55,441 bases of DNA from Gloeocapsa sp. PCC 73106 (lineage in GTDB: Bacteria; Cyanobacteriota; Cyanobacteriia; Cyanobacteriales; Gloeocapsaceae): the NCBI RefSeq assembly GCF_000332035.1, contig NZ_ALVY01000215.1, forward strand, positions 1 to 55,441. The letters run 5' to 3'. Shown piece by piece: positions 36,225 through 45,473 of the stretch; position 1 is the stretch's first letter; the number at the start of each line of letters is the position of its first letter. The position numbers and the translations under genes were made by a program. The notes under the pieces are model-generated. The model had not been told where the DNA came from, ran no database searches, and saw nothing but the letters and a program-made list of their open reading frames with translations.

Positions 36225-37175
36225 ATGCCATCTAATGACAATCAACTGGCCTTTAGCTTGGAAATACTGAGACTGTTGGCTGAACAACCGCGATCGCGTA
36301 ACGAGTTGGGAGATTTACTTACTGAGTTCCTAGAAAGCAGGAATCAATCCTCCGGTGATATTTTACAAAAGCTTACTCGTGCTATTGCTAAGTTAAGGAC
36401 TTGTGGTTTTGAGATTAGTAGCGCACCCAATCGTCCTTATCAATTAATAGAATCTAATTTCCCGATTATTCTATCTTCACAACAAAAAGAAGCATTATCT
36501 TTAGGAATTTACTTGCTTTCTCGTCTAGGATTTTCAGCTCAAGCTGAACGAATAGCAAGACTTGTTCATTTTTCAGAAGTTGAACTATCTACCGAATTAA
36601 AAGTAGATTTTAATCCTCCAGTTGACTACAGTAGTGAGAAAATTAGCGAGATTATTGAAGAACTTCAGCAAAGAATTGAGAAACAATGTCGTTTCAGCAT
36701 TTGCTATACAAGTAGCAAAGGAGATGAGAGGTTGTGGGATTTAGATCGCTCAGAATTACGTCTTCACAATGGAGTTCTTTACTTGTTTAGTGTAGTTCCC
36801 AATCTTCCTTCTCTCCAAGATAAAATAAGAGCGGACCTTGACAAAAATTATCTTTTTCAGATTAGTCGTATTAAAAATGTTAACGCGGCTTCCAATACAC
36901 GTTGGTTTTATGATTTTTCTAAAATTACTATTCGCTATCGTCTGATAGGACCTTTGGCTAATTATAAACCTCGTCGCAAACACGAACAAGTGATTGAACG
37001 AAACCTAGAAAAGCGATTCGTTGTGATTGAAACTACCGAAGACTACTTATTTTGGTTTCGCCAAAGAATTTTACAGTATGGCGCTAATGCTCAAATTTTA
37101 GAGCCGGAGTGGTTAGTCAAAGATATTGTTAATGAAATACAAGTAGCTTACACAAACTATGCCCATCAATTTTAG
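36225..37175 (+). CDS. WYL-domain transcriptional regulator of the CRISPR locus
   Basis: A 316-residue protein. The N-terminus is a winged-helix-like segment (LEILRLLAEQPRSRNELGDL). A central helical linker follows, then a WYL domain at about residues 145-215 (FSICYTSSKGDE...LRLHNGVLYLFSVV) and a C-terminal WCX-like part (RFVVIETTEDYLFWFRQRI). WYL proteins sense nucleic acids or nucleotides and control CRISPR and other defence loci. The WYL triad is only partly kept (VLYL). Its place, divergent from cas3', points to control of the cas operon. Confidence 0.85.
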   Translation: MPSNDNQLAFSLEILRLLAEQPRSRNELGDLLTEFLESRNQSSGDILQKLTRAIAKLRTCGFEISSAPNRPYQLIESNFPIILSSQQKEALSLGIYLLSRLGFSAQAERIARLVHFSEVELSTELKVDFNPPVDYSSEKISEIIEELQQRIEKQCRFSICYTSSKGDERLWDLDRSELRLHNGVLYLFSVVPNLPSLQDKIRADLDKNYLFQISRIKNVNAASNTRWFYDFSKITIRYRLIGPLANYKPRRKHEQVIERNLEKRFVVIETTEDYLFWFRQRILQYGANAQILEPEWLVKDIVNEIQVAYTNYAHQF

Positions 37176-37282
37176 AAAGCTGCAAAACCAGTATATTGTC
37201 TTACCAGAGGTTCATGGAATGCTAAGACTATGTCTTTTTTGGGAACCCCCAGTTTAACTAGTTCATCAGCGATTCCTACCTT
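37172..37282 (-). pseudogene. xisI: Remnant of a xisI gene (C-terminal end)
   Basis: Minus-strand reading gives KVGIADELVKLGVPKKDIVL, then AFHEPLVRQYTGFAAF and a stop. This is the conserved C-terminus of XisI proteins, which usually read GIADELVEAGVPKEDIVLGF and end RxYTGFAVA. The upstream part of the gene is missing and no xisH is present. XisH/XisI are fdxN-element excision-controlling proteins widespread as small pairs in cyanobacteria. It meets the WYL gene stop. Confidence 0.75.
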
Positions 37283-37397
37283 TAGAGAAAGATAAGCTAC
37301 GCAAACTTACTTAGAACATATAATTTTTTCATTTAGTCCCAATCCCTATTCAAGAGAGCGTTATGGGAGTATGATTGGTAAAGTCATAGATATTGGT

Positions 37398-37430
37398 TGC
37401 GATCGCGCAGCGCCACCGAAGGTGATCGCA
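37398..37430. repeat. HIP1-bearing nested palindrome
   Basis: TGCGATC and GATCGCA form the outer arms and CACC-GAA-GGTG an inner hairpin. Such short HIP1-linked hairpins are scattered in some cyanobacterial genomes. The rest of the gap 37283-37514 shows no gene beyond an 11-codon minus-strand frame (MKKLYVLSKFA). Confidence 0.55.
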
Positions 37431-37514
37431 CTTTATAGAAAGACGTTCCTTCGCTAGTTATTTAACTTCTACTTGGCGTTGGATTACCGGTATTTATTAG
37501 AATTAACGGATAAG

Positions 37515-38630
37515 ATGAGCAATTTGTCGATTTGTATTACTCTAGGTACTCGTCCTGAAGCGATTAAACTAGCACCGGTTATTCAAAAGTTACAACAGGT
37601 AACAGCATTTCAAACCTATCTAATCTTAACGGGACAACACCGGGAGATGGTGGAACAGGTAATGAAGTTATTTACTTTGCAAGCAGATGAGAACTTAGAT
37701 ATCATGCAAGTTCAACAAACTTTAACTGATATTACCTGTTTGAGTTTACAGGGTTTAGAAAAGATTTTTCAAAAGATTAAACCGAGATTAGTTATAGTCC
37801 AGGGAGACACTAGTACAGCCTTTGCTGCGACTTTAGCTGCTTTTTATCAACGTATAGCGATCGCTCACGTGGAAGCGGGTTTACGCACCAACGATTTATT
37901 TAACCCCTATCCCGAAGAAGCCAATCGTCGTCTTATTTCCCAACTAAGTCAGATCCATTTTGCTCCTACTCCAGAAGCTGTCAATAATTTACAAAAATCA
38001 GGAGTAACTGGAAGCATACATCAAACGGGTAATACCGTGATTGACGCTCTACTAACGGTAGCCCAAACACATCCCCAATGCGAAATACCCGGTTTAAATT
38101 GGCAAAAATATCGTGTGCTACTAGCTACAGTACACCGCCGGGAAAACTGGGGTCAACCCCTCAGAGAGATTATTATCGCTTTTGAGACGATTCTGGAGAG
38201 ACATCCCGATACCGCCATCTTATTACCCCTACATCGCAATCCCACGGTAAGAGAGCCCTTACAACAAGCTTTAGGTAATCATCCTCGCGTCTTTTTAACC
38301 GAGCCCTTAGATTATCCTCAACTCGTGGGAGCGATTCAACGTTGTTACCTGGTATTGACCGATTCGGGTGGTTTACAAGAAGAAGCCCCAAGTCTAGGCA
38401 AACCAGTATTAGTACTCAGAGAGACTACCGAAAGACCGGAAGCGATCGCCTCTGGTACTGCTAAATTAGTAGGAACCGATCCCCAGACTATTCTCGTTGC
38501 AGCTAGTCGGTTATTAGATGATCATGGGGCTTATCAACAAATGGCTACAGCTATCAATCCCTTTGGAGATGGTCAAGCCTCCGCAAGAATTGTCAAAATT
38601 ATTCAAGAATATGTACAAATTACCGCCTAA
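37515..38630 (+). CDS. wecB: UDP-N-acetylglucosamine 2-epimerase (non-hydrolysing)
   Basis: A 371-residue enzyme that converts UDP-GlcNAc to UDP-ManNAc for surface polysaccharides. Family motifs are GTRPEAIK near the start, QGDTSTAFA, YPEEANRR, TGNTVIDALL, and SGGLQEEAPSLGKP near the end. The ATG at 37515 fits the family; a TTG 42 bases upstream gives an unusual extension. It converges with the coiled-coil gene, overlapping by 11 bases. Confidence 0.95.
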   Translation: MSNLSICITLGTRPEAIKLAPVIQKLQQVTAFQTYLILTGQHREMVEQVMKLFTLQADENLDIMQVQQTLTDITCLSLQGLEKIFQKIKPRLVIVQGDTSTAFAATLAAFYQRIAIAHVEAGLRTNDLFNPYPEEANRRLISQLSQIHFAPTPEAVNNLQKSGVTGSIHQTGNTVIDALLTVAQTHPQCEIPGLNWQKYRVLLATVHRRENWGQPLREIIIAFETILERHPDTAILLPLHRNPTVREPLQQALGNHPRVFLTEPLDYPQLVGAIQRCYLVLTDSGGLQEEAPSLGKPVLVLRETTERPEAIASGTAKLVGTDPQTILVAASRLLDDHGAYQQMATAINPFGDGQASARIVKIIQEYVQITA

Positions 38631-39321
38631 AATTGGGTAAATCGATTGGTTTTTTAATTTTTTGGGGATTTATTGAACTCTCAGATTCAATCCCAGGAGA
38701 CGGCCAGTGAGTTTTAGGTATTTTACTCTGCTGAGATTCTGGGGTAGGTAATTCTGTTGGTTCAATTGGTTGTTGTTTAATCAGAGAATTATTGGCAGAA
38801 ATAACGTTAGCTGCGGTTTCTTTAAAACATTCTTCTAGAGCAGTCTTATATTCCAACGTGTACCGTTGTTGTCTCAATAATCTGCCGTGCAGCTCTTGTA
38901 GTTGTTTTTCAGTTTCCAAGAGTTTATAAGTTTGCTGATTGTACTTATCGAGAATCTCTGTACATTCTCTTTCTAAGCCAGATAATTGTTCTTGAATCTC
39001 CCGAAGTTGATAGGACAGAGTTTCAATCATGACTTGCTGATTTTGAAGAGTTTGATTAGAGACGTCTAGTTGACTTAGCAGTTTAGTATATTCATCTTGT
39101 AATACAAGAAGAGAAAGTGGGGATTCTTCTTCTGGATTACTAACATACTCATAAATATTAACTGGACCAGACTGATTCTTAACTGTTGTAGGCGGCTCTA
39201 CCATCGAATCAACTAACTCGTCTATCACTTCTACCAAAAATTCCTGTTCTTGATCTGGTTCAGAAGAAAATATCTTAAAGGACGATATTGTTTTTTCTAT
39301 TTCAGGATTAAATTCACTCAT
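38620..39321 (-). CDS. Coiled-coil protein of unknown function
   Basis: A 233-residue acidic protein from the ATG at 39321, which overlaps the csaB stop by 4 bases (ATGA). The middle (about residues 70-170) is a long heptad-type coiled coil (LEETE-, LREIQEQLSGLERECTE-type runs rich in Gln, Glu and Leu). The C-terminus is Pro/Ser-rich and basic (KIKKPIDLPNFRR). No signal or membrane helix. I do not know the family. Coupling to csaB suggests a role in polysaccharide modification or its regulation. Confidence 0.7.
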   Translation of the reverse strand: MSEFNPEIEKTISSFKIFSSEPDQEQEFLVEVIDELVDSMVEPPTTVKNQSGPVNIYEYVSNPEEESPLSLLVLQDEYTKLLSQLDVSNQTLQNQQVMIETLSYQLREIQEQLSGLERECTEILDKYNQQTYKLLETEKQLQELHGRLLRQQRYTLEYKTALEECFKETAANVISANNSLIKQQPIEPTELPTPESQQSKIPKTHWPSPGIESESSINPQKIKKPIDLPNFRR

Positions 39322-40373
39322 AAACATGCTCCTTGTTGAATTGAAAAAATCTGCTGATGTAGCCATGCTCGATCTATTAAAGATTGGATTTGAGTGAGCT
39401 CAAGAGCATCACCGTTAGTGTATTCCTTCAACCAAACTGTACTAATTAAATTAGGATCATCAGGAAGTTCGGTCAAATCCCAACCCGGTAAATTCAGTTC
39501 TTGTTGAAGTTGCTTGACTTTAGGATCGTAACTAATAGCAAAGCATCGACAGCCTTCAGAAGCTGCCATAACCAAGCTATGATAGCGCATACCAATCAGC
39601 ATTTCGACACCGCGAAATACCCCTTTTAAAGCCCTAGGATCCTGCAAAGAGAGAATTTGATAAGCACCGGGAAGTTGAGTTGCAACCCTTTGAGCTAAGG
39701 GTAAATCTTGGTCAGATTGAAAAGGAAGAAAAAGGAGTGAGACATTAGTCGCTTTTTGAAAGTCGATTAAAGCGCGAGTGAGATGCTCAAGGCGTTCGGG
39801 TGTAAGTTGAGCAGAAGGACGTAAATTAACCGCTACTCTCGGTGCTCTAATTTCCCAAACTTGTTTAACTGGTTGAGCAGATAGTGTCCAGACAGGGTCG
39901 GGTGCGAGTATACAGGATATTCCCCAAGCTTCGAGTAATTTAGCCGAAGCGCAGTCTCTGACACTCAATCCCTTACATCTTTGCAGTACAGATGCTGTTA
40001 GCCTTTGAGTCAGCTTAGCTTTGATAGGACCAATTCCTTGAGCCCAAGCAAAAGTAGCCAAACCCAGTTTTTGAGCGTAACCCATTAAACTTAAATAGTA
40101 AAAAGGACTAGCAAAACTCGTCACATCTTGAATTAAGCTACCACCCCCCCAAATGAACATATCTGACTCGCGAAAACTTTTCAACAGAGGAAAGAGCGAT
40201 CGCCTGGGTACAGTTTCTACGCCATAACTATCTCGAGTTGCTGTAGGATTGGCAGATAAGACGATGGGAGTGATCGATGGGGGTAGCATTTGCAGCAAAG
40301 ATAGCAGTAAAGCTTCATCACCAGCGTTACCCTTACCATAGTATCCACTCACTATTGCCTTTAGTTTATCCAT
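39318..40373 (-). CDS. csaB: Polysaccharide pyruvyl transferase CsaB
   Basis: A 351-residue enzyme of the polysaccharide pyruvyl transferase family, which puts a pyruvate ketal on cell-wall sugars. The start SGYYGKGNAGDEALLLSLL is diagnostic, as are FIWGGGSLIQDVTS and the GMRYHSLVMAASEG segment near residue 262. In CsaB-bearing bacteria pyruvylated sugars bind SLH domains of S-layer or outer-membrane proteins. Only 17 bases separate its start from the divergent methyltransferase gene. Confidence 0.95.
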   Translation of the reverse strand: MDKLKAIVSGYYGKGNAGDEALLLSLLQMLPPSITPIVLSANPTATRDSYGVETVPRRSLFPLLKSFRESDMFIWGGGSLIQDVTSFASPFYYLSLMGYAQKLGLATFAWAQGIGPIKAKLTQRLTASVLQRCKGLSVRDCASAKLLEAWGISCILAPDPVWTLSAQPVKQVWEIRAPRVAVNLRPSAQLTPERLEHLTRALIDFQKATNVSLLFLPFQSDQDLPLAQRVATQLPGAYQILSLQDPRALKGVFRGVEMLIGMRYHSLVMAASEGCRCFAISYDPKVKQLQQELNLPGWDLTELPDDPNLISTVWLKEYTNGDALELTQIQSLIDRAWLHQQIFSIQQGACL

Positions 40374-40390
40374 TTTCTAACTGTTGCTCA

Positions 40391-42430
40391 ATGAGTTATC
40401 AATTAGAGGCGATCGCCGCCTGTTGCCAAAATAGTAGCATAGGTAAACTCTTACCCACAGCTCTCTACGTTCATATTGCTTACTTGAGAGAATTAGAACC
40501 CCTACTTCAAGACTATGAACACACCGCCAGTAGCGTTGACGAGCAGACAAAAGAGGCTACCCTGGTTAAATTTAACACTAATCAACTGAAAATTTCCTAT
40601 TTGTTCTATCCCAGTTTTGATCTTGATCCCCATCCCGCGCTACAGTTTAGTCTCATTGTGGATTTAGTGACCCGAGAAACTCAAACTCGGGACTATAGTC
40701 AGAGCGCTAATCCTCCCATTTTGCATCGTAAAGAAACCTTCGTCGGAAGTAATTATCACCTTTATCGAGAATTCGCCCATTTAACTCAATGCGAGAGCGC
40801 TTTAGGGTTGCTGGATTCTTCCCAATCAATCGGTACTAAAAAAGAATGGGAACAGATCATTAAAGCTCATCATCTCAGTTTTGTAGGACATAACTTAGTT
40901 TGTTTGCTACAACCGAGAATAGATACAGCCATTGAACGTCATCGAGCAGCGATTTCACGTTCTAACCTCTCTCGTCCCGTGCGTTTAGCTTTAGAAGCCA
41001 ATTTATTTACCCCCGGTGCTACTTTTTTCGATTATGGCTGTGGTTATGGGGAGGATTCTGAAACAATAGCCGCTTTGGGATATCAGAGTTTTGGTTGGGA
41101 TCCTTATTATCGTAGGGAGCAACCCTTAATTAAAAGTGATATCGTTAATCTGGGTTATGTAATTAACGTTATCGAAGACTTTCAAGAGCGTCGTCAAGCT
41201 TTACTCCAAGCGTGGGAATTGACTAATCAAGTCCTGATCGTCGCTGCTCAAGTATTAATTGATGATGGTAAGCAGGGTTGGTTAGCTTACGGGGATGGGA
41301 TCATTACCCAACGTCATACCTTTCAGAAGTACTATCAACAGACTGAACTCAAAAGCTACATCGATCAGGTACTGCAAGTGGACGCGATCGCCGTAGATTT
41401 GGGTGTTTTTTTTGTGTTCAAAGATTCTAGTCAAGCTGAGGGTTTTCGCGCTTCTCGTTTCCATAGACGTATCCGTACCCCCGGGTTAAGTCGCGTCAGT
41501 AAGCGTTATGAGGACTATCAAGAGTTATTAGCACCCCTAATGACTTTTATGACAGAAAGAGGTCGACTTCCCGTTAAAGGGGAATTGAGCAATGAATCTG
41601 AACTCAAAGCCGAATTAGGTACTATACGCAGAGCTTTTAAATTGATTTCTCAAGTTACCGATTTTGAAGCTTGGGAAGCGATCGCCGAACAACGTCGACA
41701 AGATTTACTCCTGTACTTAGCTTTAAGTAGTTTTGGTGCTCGTCCCAGATTTCAACAGCTATCTCCCATCGTTAGAGAAGATATTAAAGCTTTATTGGGT
41801 AATTATCAAGAAGCTTGTCTTATAGCCAATTTAATGCTCGTTACTGTTTCTGACCTACAAAATTTAGCTGATTTAGCTGCTAAAACTTCTGTGGGTACGA
41901 AATCTCAGCATCATCTCTTGATTCATATCAGTGCTTTAGATAGCTTAGATTTAGCTCTACGTCTCTACGAAGGCTGCGCTAGTCGTAATTTTGGTCGTCT
42001 CGAAAATGCTAACCTGATTAAATTTTCTTGGCGTCAACCTCAAATTACCTATCTCTATTGTCCAGATTTTGACGAAGTAGCCCACCCTACGGTAACCAAT
42101 ACCATGACTGTATCTCTAGATAAATTGGAAATTAGTTATCATGAGTACCAAATAGAGGATAATCCCCCGATTATTCATCAAAAAGACGCTCTGGTTAGTC
42201 ATGACTACCCCAATTATGCTAAATTTGCTAAACTGACTCGTCAAGAACAAGACTGGGGTTTAGGAACTGACTTGTACCGTGTTAGTCATCTACAAGACTG
42301 GCTAAAATGTTTAACAGAAAAAGGCATTACTATCTCTGGTCATAGTTTACGCTGGCGCAAAGATTTAGAGCCCTATCGATTAAAATTGTTACGTGCTCAA
42401 GTACAAGCCAGAAGACGTCAACAAAAATGA
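40391..42430 (+). CDS. DNA phosphorothioation-associated-type putative methyltransferase
   Basis: A 679-residue protein from the ATG at 40391; a longer frame would run into csaB. The centre holds a SAM methyltransferase fold with motif I FFDYGCGYGED at 212-222. I match it to the family named for linkage with dnd phosphorothioation genes, but no dnd gene is in the window. Residues about 20-170 and 507-651 are similar to each other (SYLFYPSFDLDPHP with TYLYCPDFDEVAHP; NPPILHRKETFV with NPPIIHQKDALV), so the core is flanked by a duplicated domain. It overlaps the GT2 gene by 4 bases. Confidence 0.8.
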   Translation: MSYQLEAIAACCQNSSIGKLLPTALYVHIAYLRELEPLLQDYEHTASSVDEQTKEATLVKFNTNQLKISYLFYPSFDLDPHPALQFSLIVDLVTRETQTRDYSQSANPPILHRKETFVGSNYHLYREFAHLTQCESALGLLDSSQSIGTKKEWEQIIKAHHLSFVGHNLVCLLQPRIDTAIERHRAAISRSNLSRPVRLALEANLFTPGATFFDYGCGYGEDSETIAALGYQSFGWDPYYRREQPLIKSDIVNLGYVINVIEDFQERRQALLQAWELTNQVLIVAAQVLIDDGKQGWLAYGDGIITQRHTFQKYYQQTELKSYIDQVLQVDAIAVDLGVFFVFKDSSQAEGFRASRFHRRIRTPGLSRVSKRYEDYQELLAPLMTFMTERGRLPVKGELSNESELKAELGTIRRAFKLISQVTDFEAWEAIAEQRRQDLLLYLALSSFGARPRFQQLSPIVREDIKALLGNYQEACLIANLMLVTVSDLQNLADLAAKTSVGTKSQHHLLIHISALDSLDLALRLYEGCASRNFGRLENANLIKFSWRQPQITYLYCPDFDEVAHPTVTNTMTVSLDKLEISYHEYQIEDNPPIIHQKDALVSHDYPNYAKFAKLTRQEQDWGLGTDLYRVSHLQDWLKCLTEKGITISGHSLRWRKDLEPYRLKLLRAQVQARRRQQK

Positions 42431-43377
42431 CCAACTCAACCATGTTTTTTAGTATTGTTATTCCTACCTATAATCGTCAGCCGATTTTAGCTAAATGTTT
42501 ACAAGCATTAGAAGCACAAACACTGAACAGTGATTACATCTCGGGCTACGAAGTGATTGTAGTAGATGATGGTTCTACAGATAATACTAGAGCTTGGTTA
42601 GCATGGGCAAAATTACCCCATGTTAAACTAGTTACTCAGGAGCACAATGGTCCGGCTTTGGCGCGCAATTTGGGCGTAAAAACAGCTCAAGGAGATACAA
42701 TCATCTTTATTGATAGCGATTTGGTAGTGACAGAAAATTTTATTGAGTCTCACGCTCAAGCTTTAGTTAAAGCCCAAGCCAAATATGGGAGCGATCGCGT
42801 CTTTACCTACGGTAGGGTAGTCAATACAGCTAACTTTGAAGATCCTACCACCGAGCCTTATAAAATTACCGACTTTTCCGCTGCTTATTTTGCCACTGGA
42901 AACGTGGCGATCGCCCGCAAATGGCTTGAACAAGCAGGATTATTCGACCCCAGCTTTCAGCTTTACGGCTGGGAAGATTTAGAATTGGGTGTCCGTCTGA
43001 AAAAACTAGGGTTAAAATTGATTAAGTGTCCCGAAGCGGTGGGTTATCATTGGCATCCTCCTTTTAGTTTAGACCAGATCCCTAGTTTAATCGACAAGGA
43101 AAAACAAAGAGGACGCATGGGCTTGCTGTTTTACGAAAAACACCCGACTCTGTCAGTGAAAATGATGATTCAGATGACCTGGTTACATCGTCTACTTTGG
43201 GGATTGCTTACCCTCGGTGGTAGACTTAATGAAAGAACTATGAGCTCTTTTTTAAGAAAGTTAATTAGTCGGGGACAGTCTCAATTAGCTCTAGAAATTG
43301 CTCGTATCTTTCTAAACTGGTATAATGTCCAAGCGGTTTATGAAGCTTATGCAGAAAAAAAACTTAACAAAAAATAG
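42427..43377 (+). CDS. Family 2 glycosyltransferase
   Basis: A 316-residue GT-A-fold enzyme. The nucleotide-sugar site is FSIVIPTYNRQ followed by VIVVDDGSTDNT, and the metal-binding motif is FIDSDL near residue 96. The ED motif lies in GWEDLELGVRL. No clear membrane helix. It is translationally coupled (ATGA) to the methyltransferase gene and belongs to the polysaccharide group. Sugar and acceptor are unknown. Confidence 0.9.
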   Translation: MTNSTMFFSIVIPTYNRQPILAKCLQALEAQTLNSDYISGYEVIVVDDGSTDNTRAWLAWAKLPHVKLVTQEHNGPALARNLGVKTAQGDTIIFIDSDLVVTENFIESHAQALVKAQAKYGSDRVFTYGRVVNTANFEDPTTEPYKITDFSAAYFATGNVAIARKWLEQAGLFDPSFQLYGWEDLELGVRLKKLGLKLIKCPEAVGYHWHPPFSLDQIPSLIDKEKQRGRMGLLFYEKHPTLSVKMMIQMTWLHRLLWGLLTLGGRLNERTMSSFLRKLISRGQSQLALEIARIFLNWYNVQAVYEAYAEKKLNKK

Positions 43378-43467
43378 TTAGAGTTAGAAATAGGGTTGGG
43401 GTGCATTCTGTTAATAAACCATTAAAAGCTAAGTTAAGTTTTAATTTAATAAAAACAGGAGGTCGTT

Positions 43468-44829
43468 ATGACAAATATTTTACTTGGATTCGCTGTAGGC
43501 TTAATAGTTGGGGTAGTTTTTGTATATCTGCAAAAAAATAAATTGCAAGATCGAGAACAACAAATAAAAAAAATAAAACAAGAGTCTCATAAAAAAGTCA
43601 GAGAAGTAGAAAGAGAAAATGATTTGATTAAAGAAGATATAACAACTCTACGTTTGGAAAAAGAACACGCAGAACAGAGGTTAGCTACCCTAACTGAGGA
43701 TCAACAAGCTCAAGTTCAACAAATAGAGGAGTCTTATCAGCAACGCTTGCAAGAGTTAGAACAATCCTATCAGAATCTTCAAAACGAACGGGACGATTTG
43801 GTACTATCTTATGAAGATAGAATCGAACAACTACGACAAATGCCAGCACCTACACCTACAGGTACAAGTGCGATCGCTCGCGCTCAAATAGAACAAAATT
43901 ATCAAGACCAAATCAGAGAACTGCAACAATCCTATCAAGCAAGCGTCGAAGAATTACAAAGATCTTATGACGACAGTCAATATCGTATTCAAACTTTAGA
44001 AGCTGAGTTAGAATCAACTAGGCAAGACTATGAAGAACGTCTTCGGGTTGTCGCTGAAACCCCCTATCCTGTTTTCACGCAAGAAGCAACCGTTGAAACA
44101 GAAACGGCAGAAGATGCATTCAAAGAAACAATAGTTCACAGTTTTGACCCACAAGCAACTCTTATCAGTCAAGATACGGAGATCTACACACAAGAAGAAA
44201 TACAACAAGCGATCGAAGCAGACAGGGAAACGATGATTTATCCCTTGGTTTCTGCTGAAAGTGTAATCAGTTCAGACACGGAAATTTTTAGCAGCGAACA
44301 AATTCAAGAAATGCTCCAAGAGGAGGAACCAAGTTCGGTAGAGAGTGAGTTAAGCGATCCCTTCGGTGAGCTGATTACAGTAGAAGAACTCCAAGCTTTA
44401 TCAACGAACGACCTTTCCTCAGTCGAACAAGATGACCCATTCTCAGAGGTAATTACTTCTGACGATTTGGATCCTTTTGCACTACAAAGGGAAGAATCTA
44501 GTCAGCTAGAGGATCTGTTTTTGGTTGAGGAAGAGCAAACACCAGTAATCAATCAAAAACGAAAAATAGATGATATGGATCTACTCGCTTTAATCGGAGA
44601 TGAAGGGAACGATGATCTAGATCATGAACTCAGTGAGTTTATGTCTTTTTCCGAGGATGAACATGACCAAACCAAAAAAGCAGACGGATTGGATTTATTT
44701 GAACTACTCGGAGAAGATGACTCCGACAGTGACGATGACTTCGCCAAAATGTTTGGCTCAGATGATTCAGTTAAAGAAGATCTCGAAATGTTCTCAGATT
44801 TGTTAGATGAAGATACCAATAAAAAATAA
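43468..44829 (+). CDS. Membrane-anchored coiled-coil protein with acidic repeats
   Basis: A 453-residue protein. One N-terminal membrane helix (ILLGFAVGLIVGVVFVYLQ, residues 4-22) is followed by a coiled coil to about residue 190, with repeated LQQSYQ-type units (QELEQSYQNLQ; RELQQSYQAS; EELQRSYDDSQ). The C-terminal half is very acidic and carries imperfect repeats (DTEIYTQEEIQ; DTEIFSSEQIQ; FGELITVEELQ; LDLFELLGEDD). A strong ribosome site (AGGAGG) precedes the ATG. Function unknown; a scaffold or envelope-linked role is a guess. Confidence 0.75.
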   Translation: MTNILLGFAVGLIVGVVFVYLQKNKLQDREQQIKKIKQESHKKVREVERENDLIKEDITTLRLEKEHAEQRLATLTEDQQAQVQQIEESYQQRLQELEQSYQNLQNERDDLVLSYEDRIEQLRQMPAPTPTGTSAIARAQIEQNYQDQIRELQQSYQASVEELQRSYDDSQYRIQTLEAELESTRQDYEERLRVVAETPYPVFTQEATVETETAEDAFKETIVHSFDPQATLISQDTEIYTQEEIQQAIEADRETMIYPLVSAESVISSDTEIFSSEQIQEMLQEEEPSSVESELSDPFGELITVEELQALSTNDLSSVEQDDPFSEVITSDDLDPFALQREESSQLEDLFLVEEEQTPVINQKRKIDDMDLLALIGDEGNDDLDHELSEFMSFSEDEHDQTKKADGLDLFELLGEDDSDSDDDFAKMFGSDDSVKEDLEMFSDLLDEDTNKK

Positions 44830-44843
44830 TCTAGTGTGTCGAT

Positions 44844-45455
44844 ATGTCCATAGAATTTAGAGCGGTAGAGAGGATCGCGTCGGTGAGACGCACGACAAAA
44901 GAGACGGATATAGCAGTAAAACTAAATCTAGATGGTCAAGGTCAATGTCAAGTAGCTACGGGGGTACCATTTTTAGATCATATGTTGCATCAACTAGCAT
45001 CTCATGGTCTGATAGATTTGGAGATCAAAGCTACAGGAGATTTGGAAATAGATGATCATCATACCAACGAAGACGTAGGTATTACTTTAGGGCAAGCTCT
45101 AGCTCAAGCTGTAGGCGATCGCCGAGGTATCGTGAGATTTGGTCACTTTTATGCTCCCCTGGACGAAGCTTTAGTACAGGTAGTCTTGGATTTCTCCGGA
45201 CGTCCCTATCTGAACTACGACTTAGCTATTCCTACTCAAAGAGTGGGAACTTACGATACTCAACTAGTCAGAGAGTTTTTCGTCGCTGTGGTTAATCATA
45301 GTCAGATGACTCTACATCTGCGACAAATAGAAGGGATTAATTCTCACCATATCATCGAGGCTACTTTTAAAGCCTTTGCTCGTGCTTTACGCATGGCTAT
45401 AGCGATCGACCCTTTGCGCGCTAGTCAGATTCCTAGTTCTAAAGGAGTTCTGTGA
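44844..45455 (+). CDS. hisB: Imidazoleglycerol-phosphate dehydratase
   Basis: A 203-residue enzyme of histidine synthesis that dehydrates imidazole-glycerol-phosphate. The two His-rich metal motifs are DHHTNEDVG near residue 72 and [16 protein letters not shown] near 173, and the opening [11 protein letters not shown] is conserved. It is the single-function form without the phosphatase domain. It starts 14 bases after the coiled-coil gene. Confidence 0.97.
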   Translation: MSIEFRAVERIASVRRTTKETDIAVKLNLDGQGQCQVATGVPFLDHMLHQLASHGLIDLEIKATGDLEIDDHHTNEDVGITLGQALAQAVGDRRGIVRFGHFYAPLDEALVQVVLDFSGRPYLNYDLAIPTQRVGTYDTQLVREFFVAVVNHSQMTLHLRQIEGINSHHIIEATFKAFARALRMAIAIDPLRASQIPSSKGVL

Positions 45456-45473
45456 ACCTGATACGAGGAGAGG

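Noticed and set aside
40391-42430. A DNA phosphorothioation (Dnd) defence system
   Set aside because: Only the associated-type methyltransferase is present; no dndB, C, D or E homolog appears in the window.
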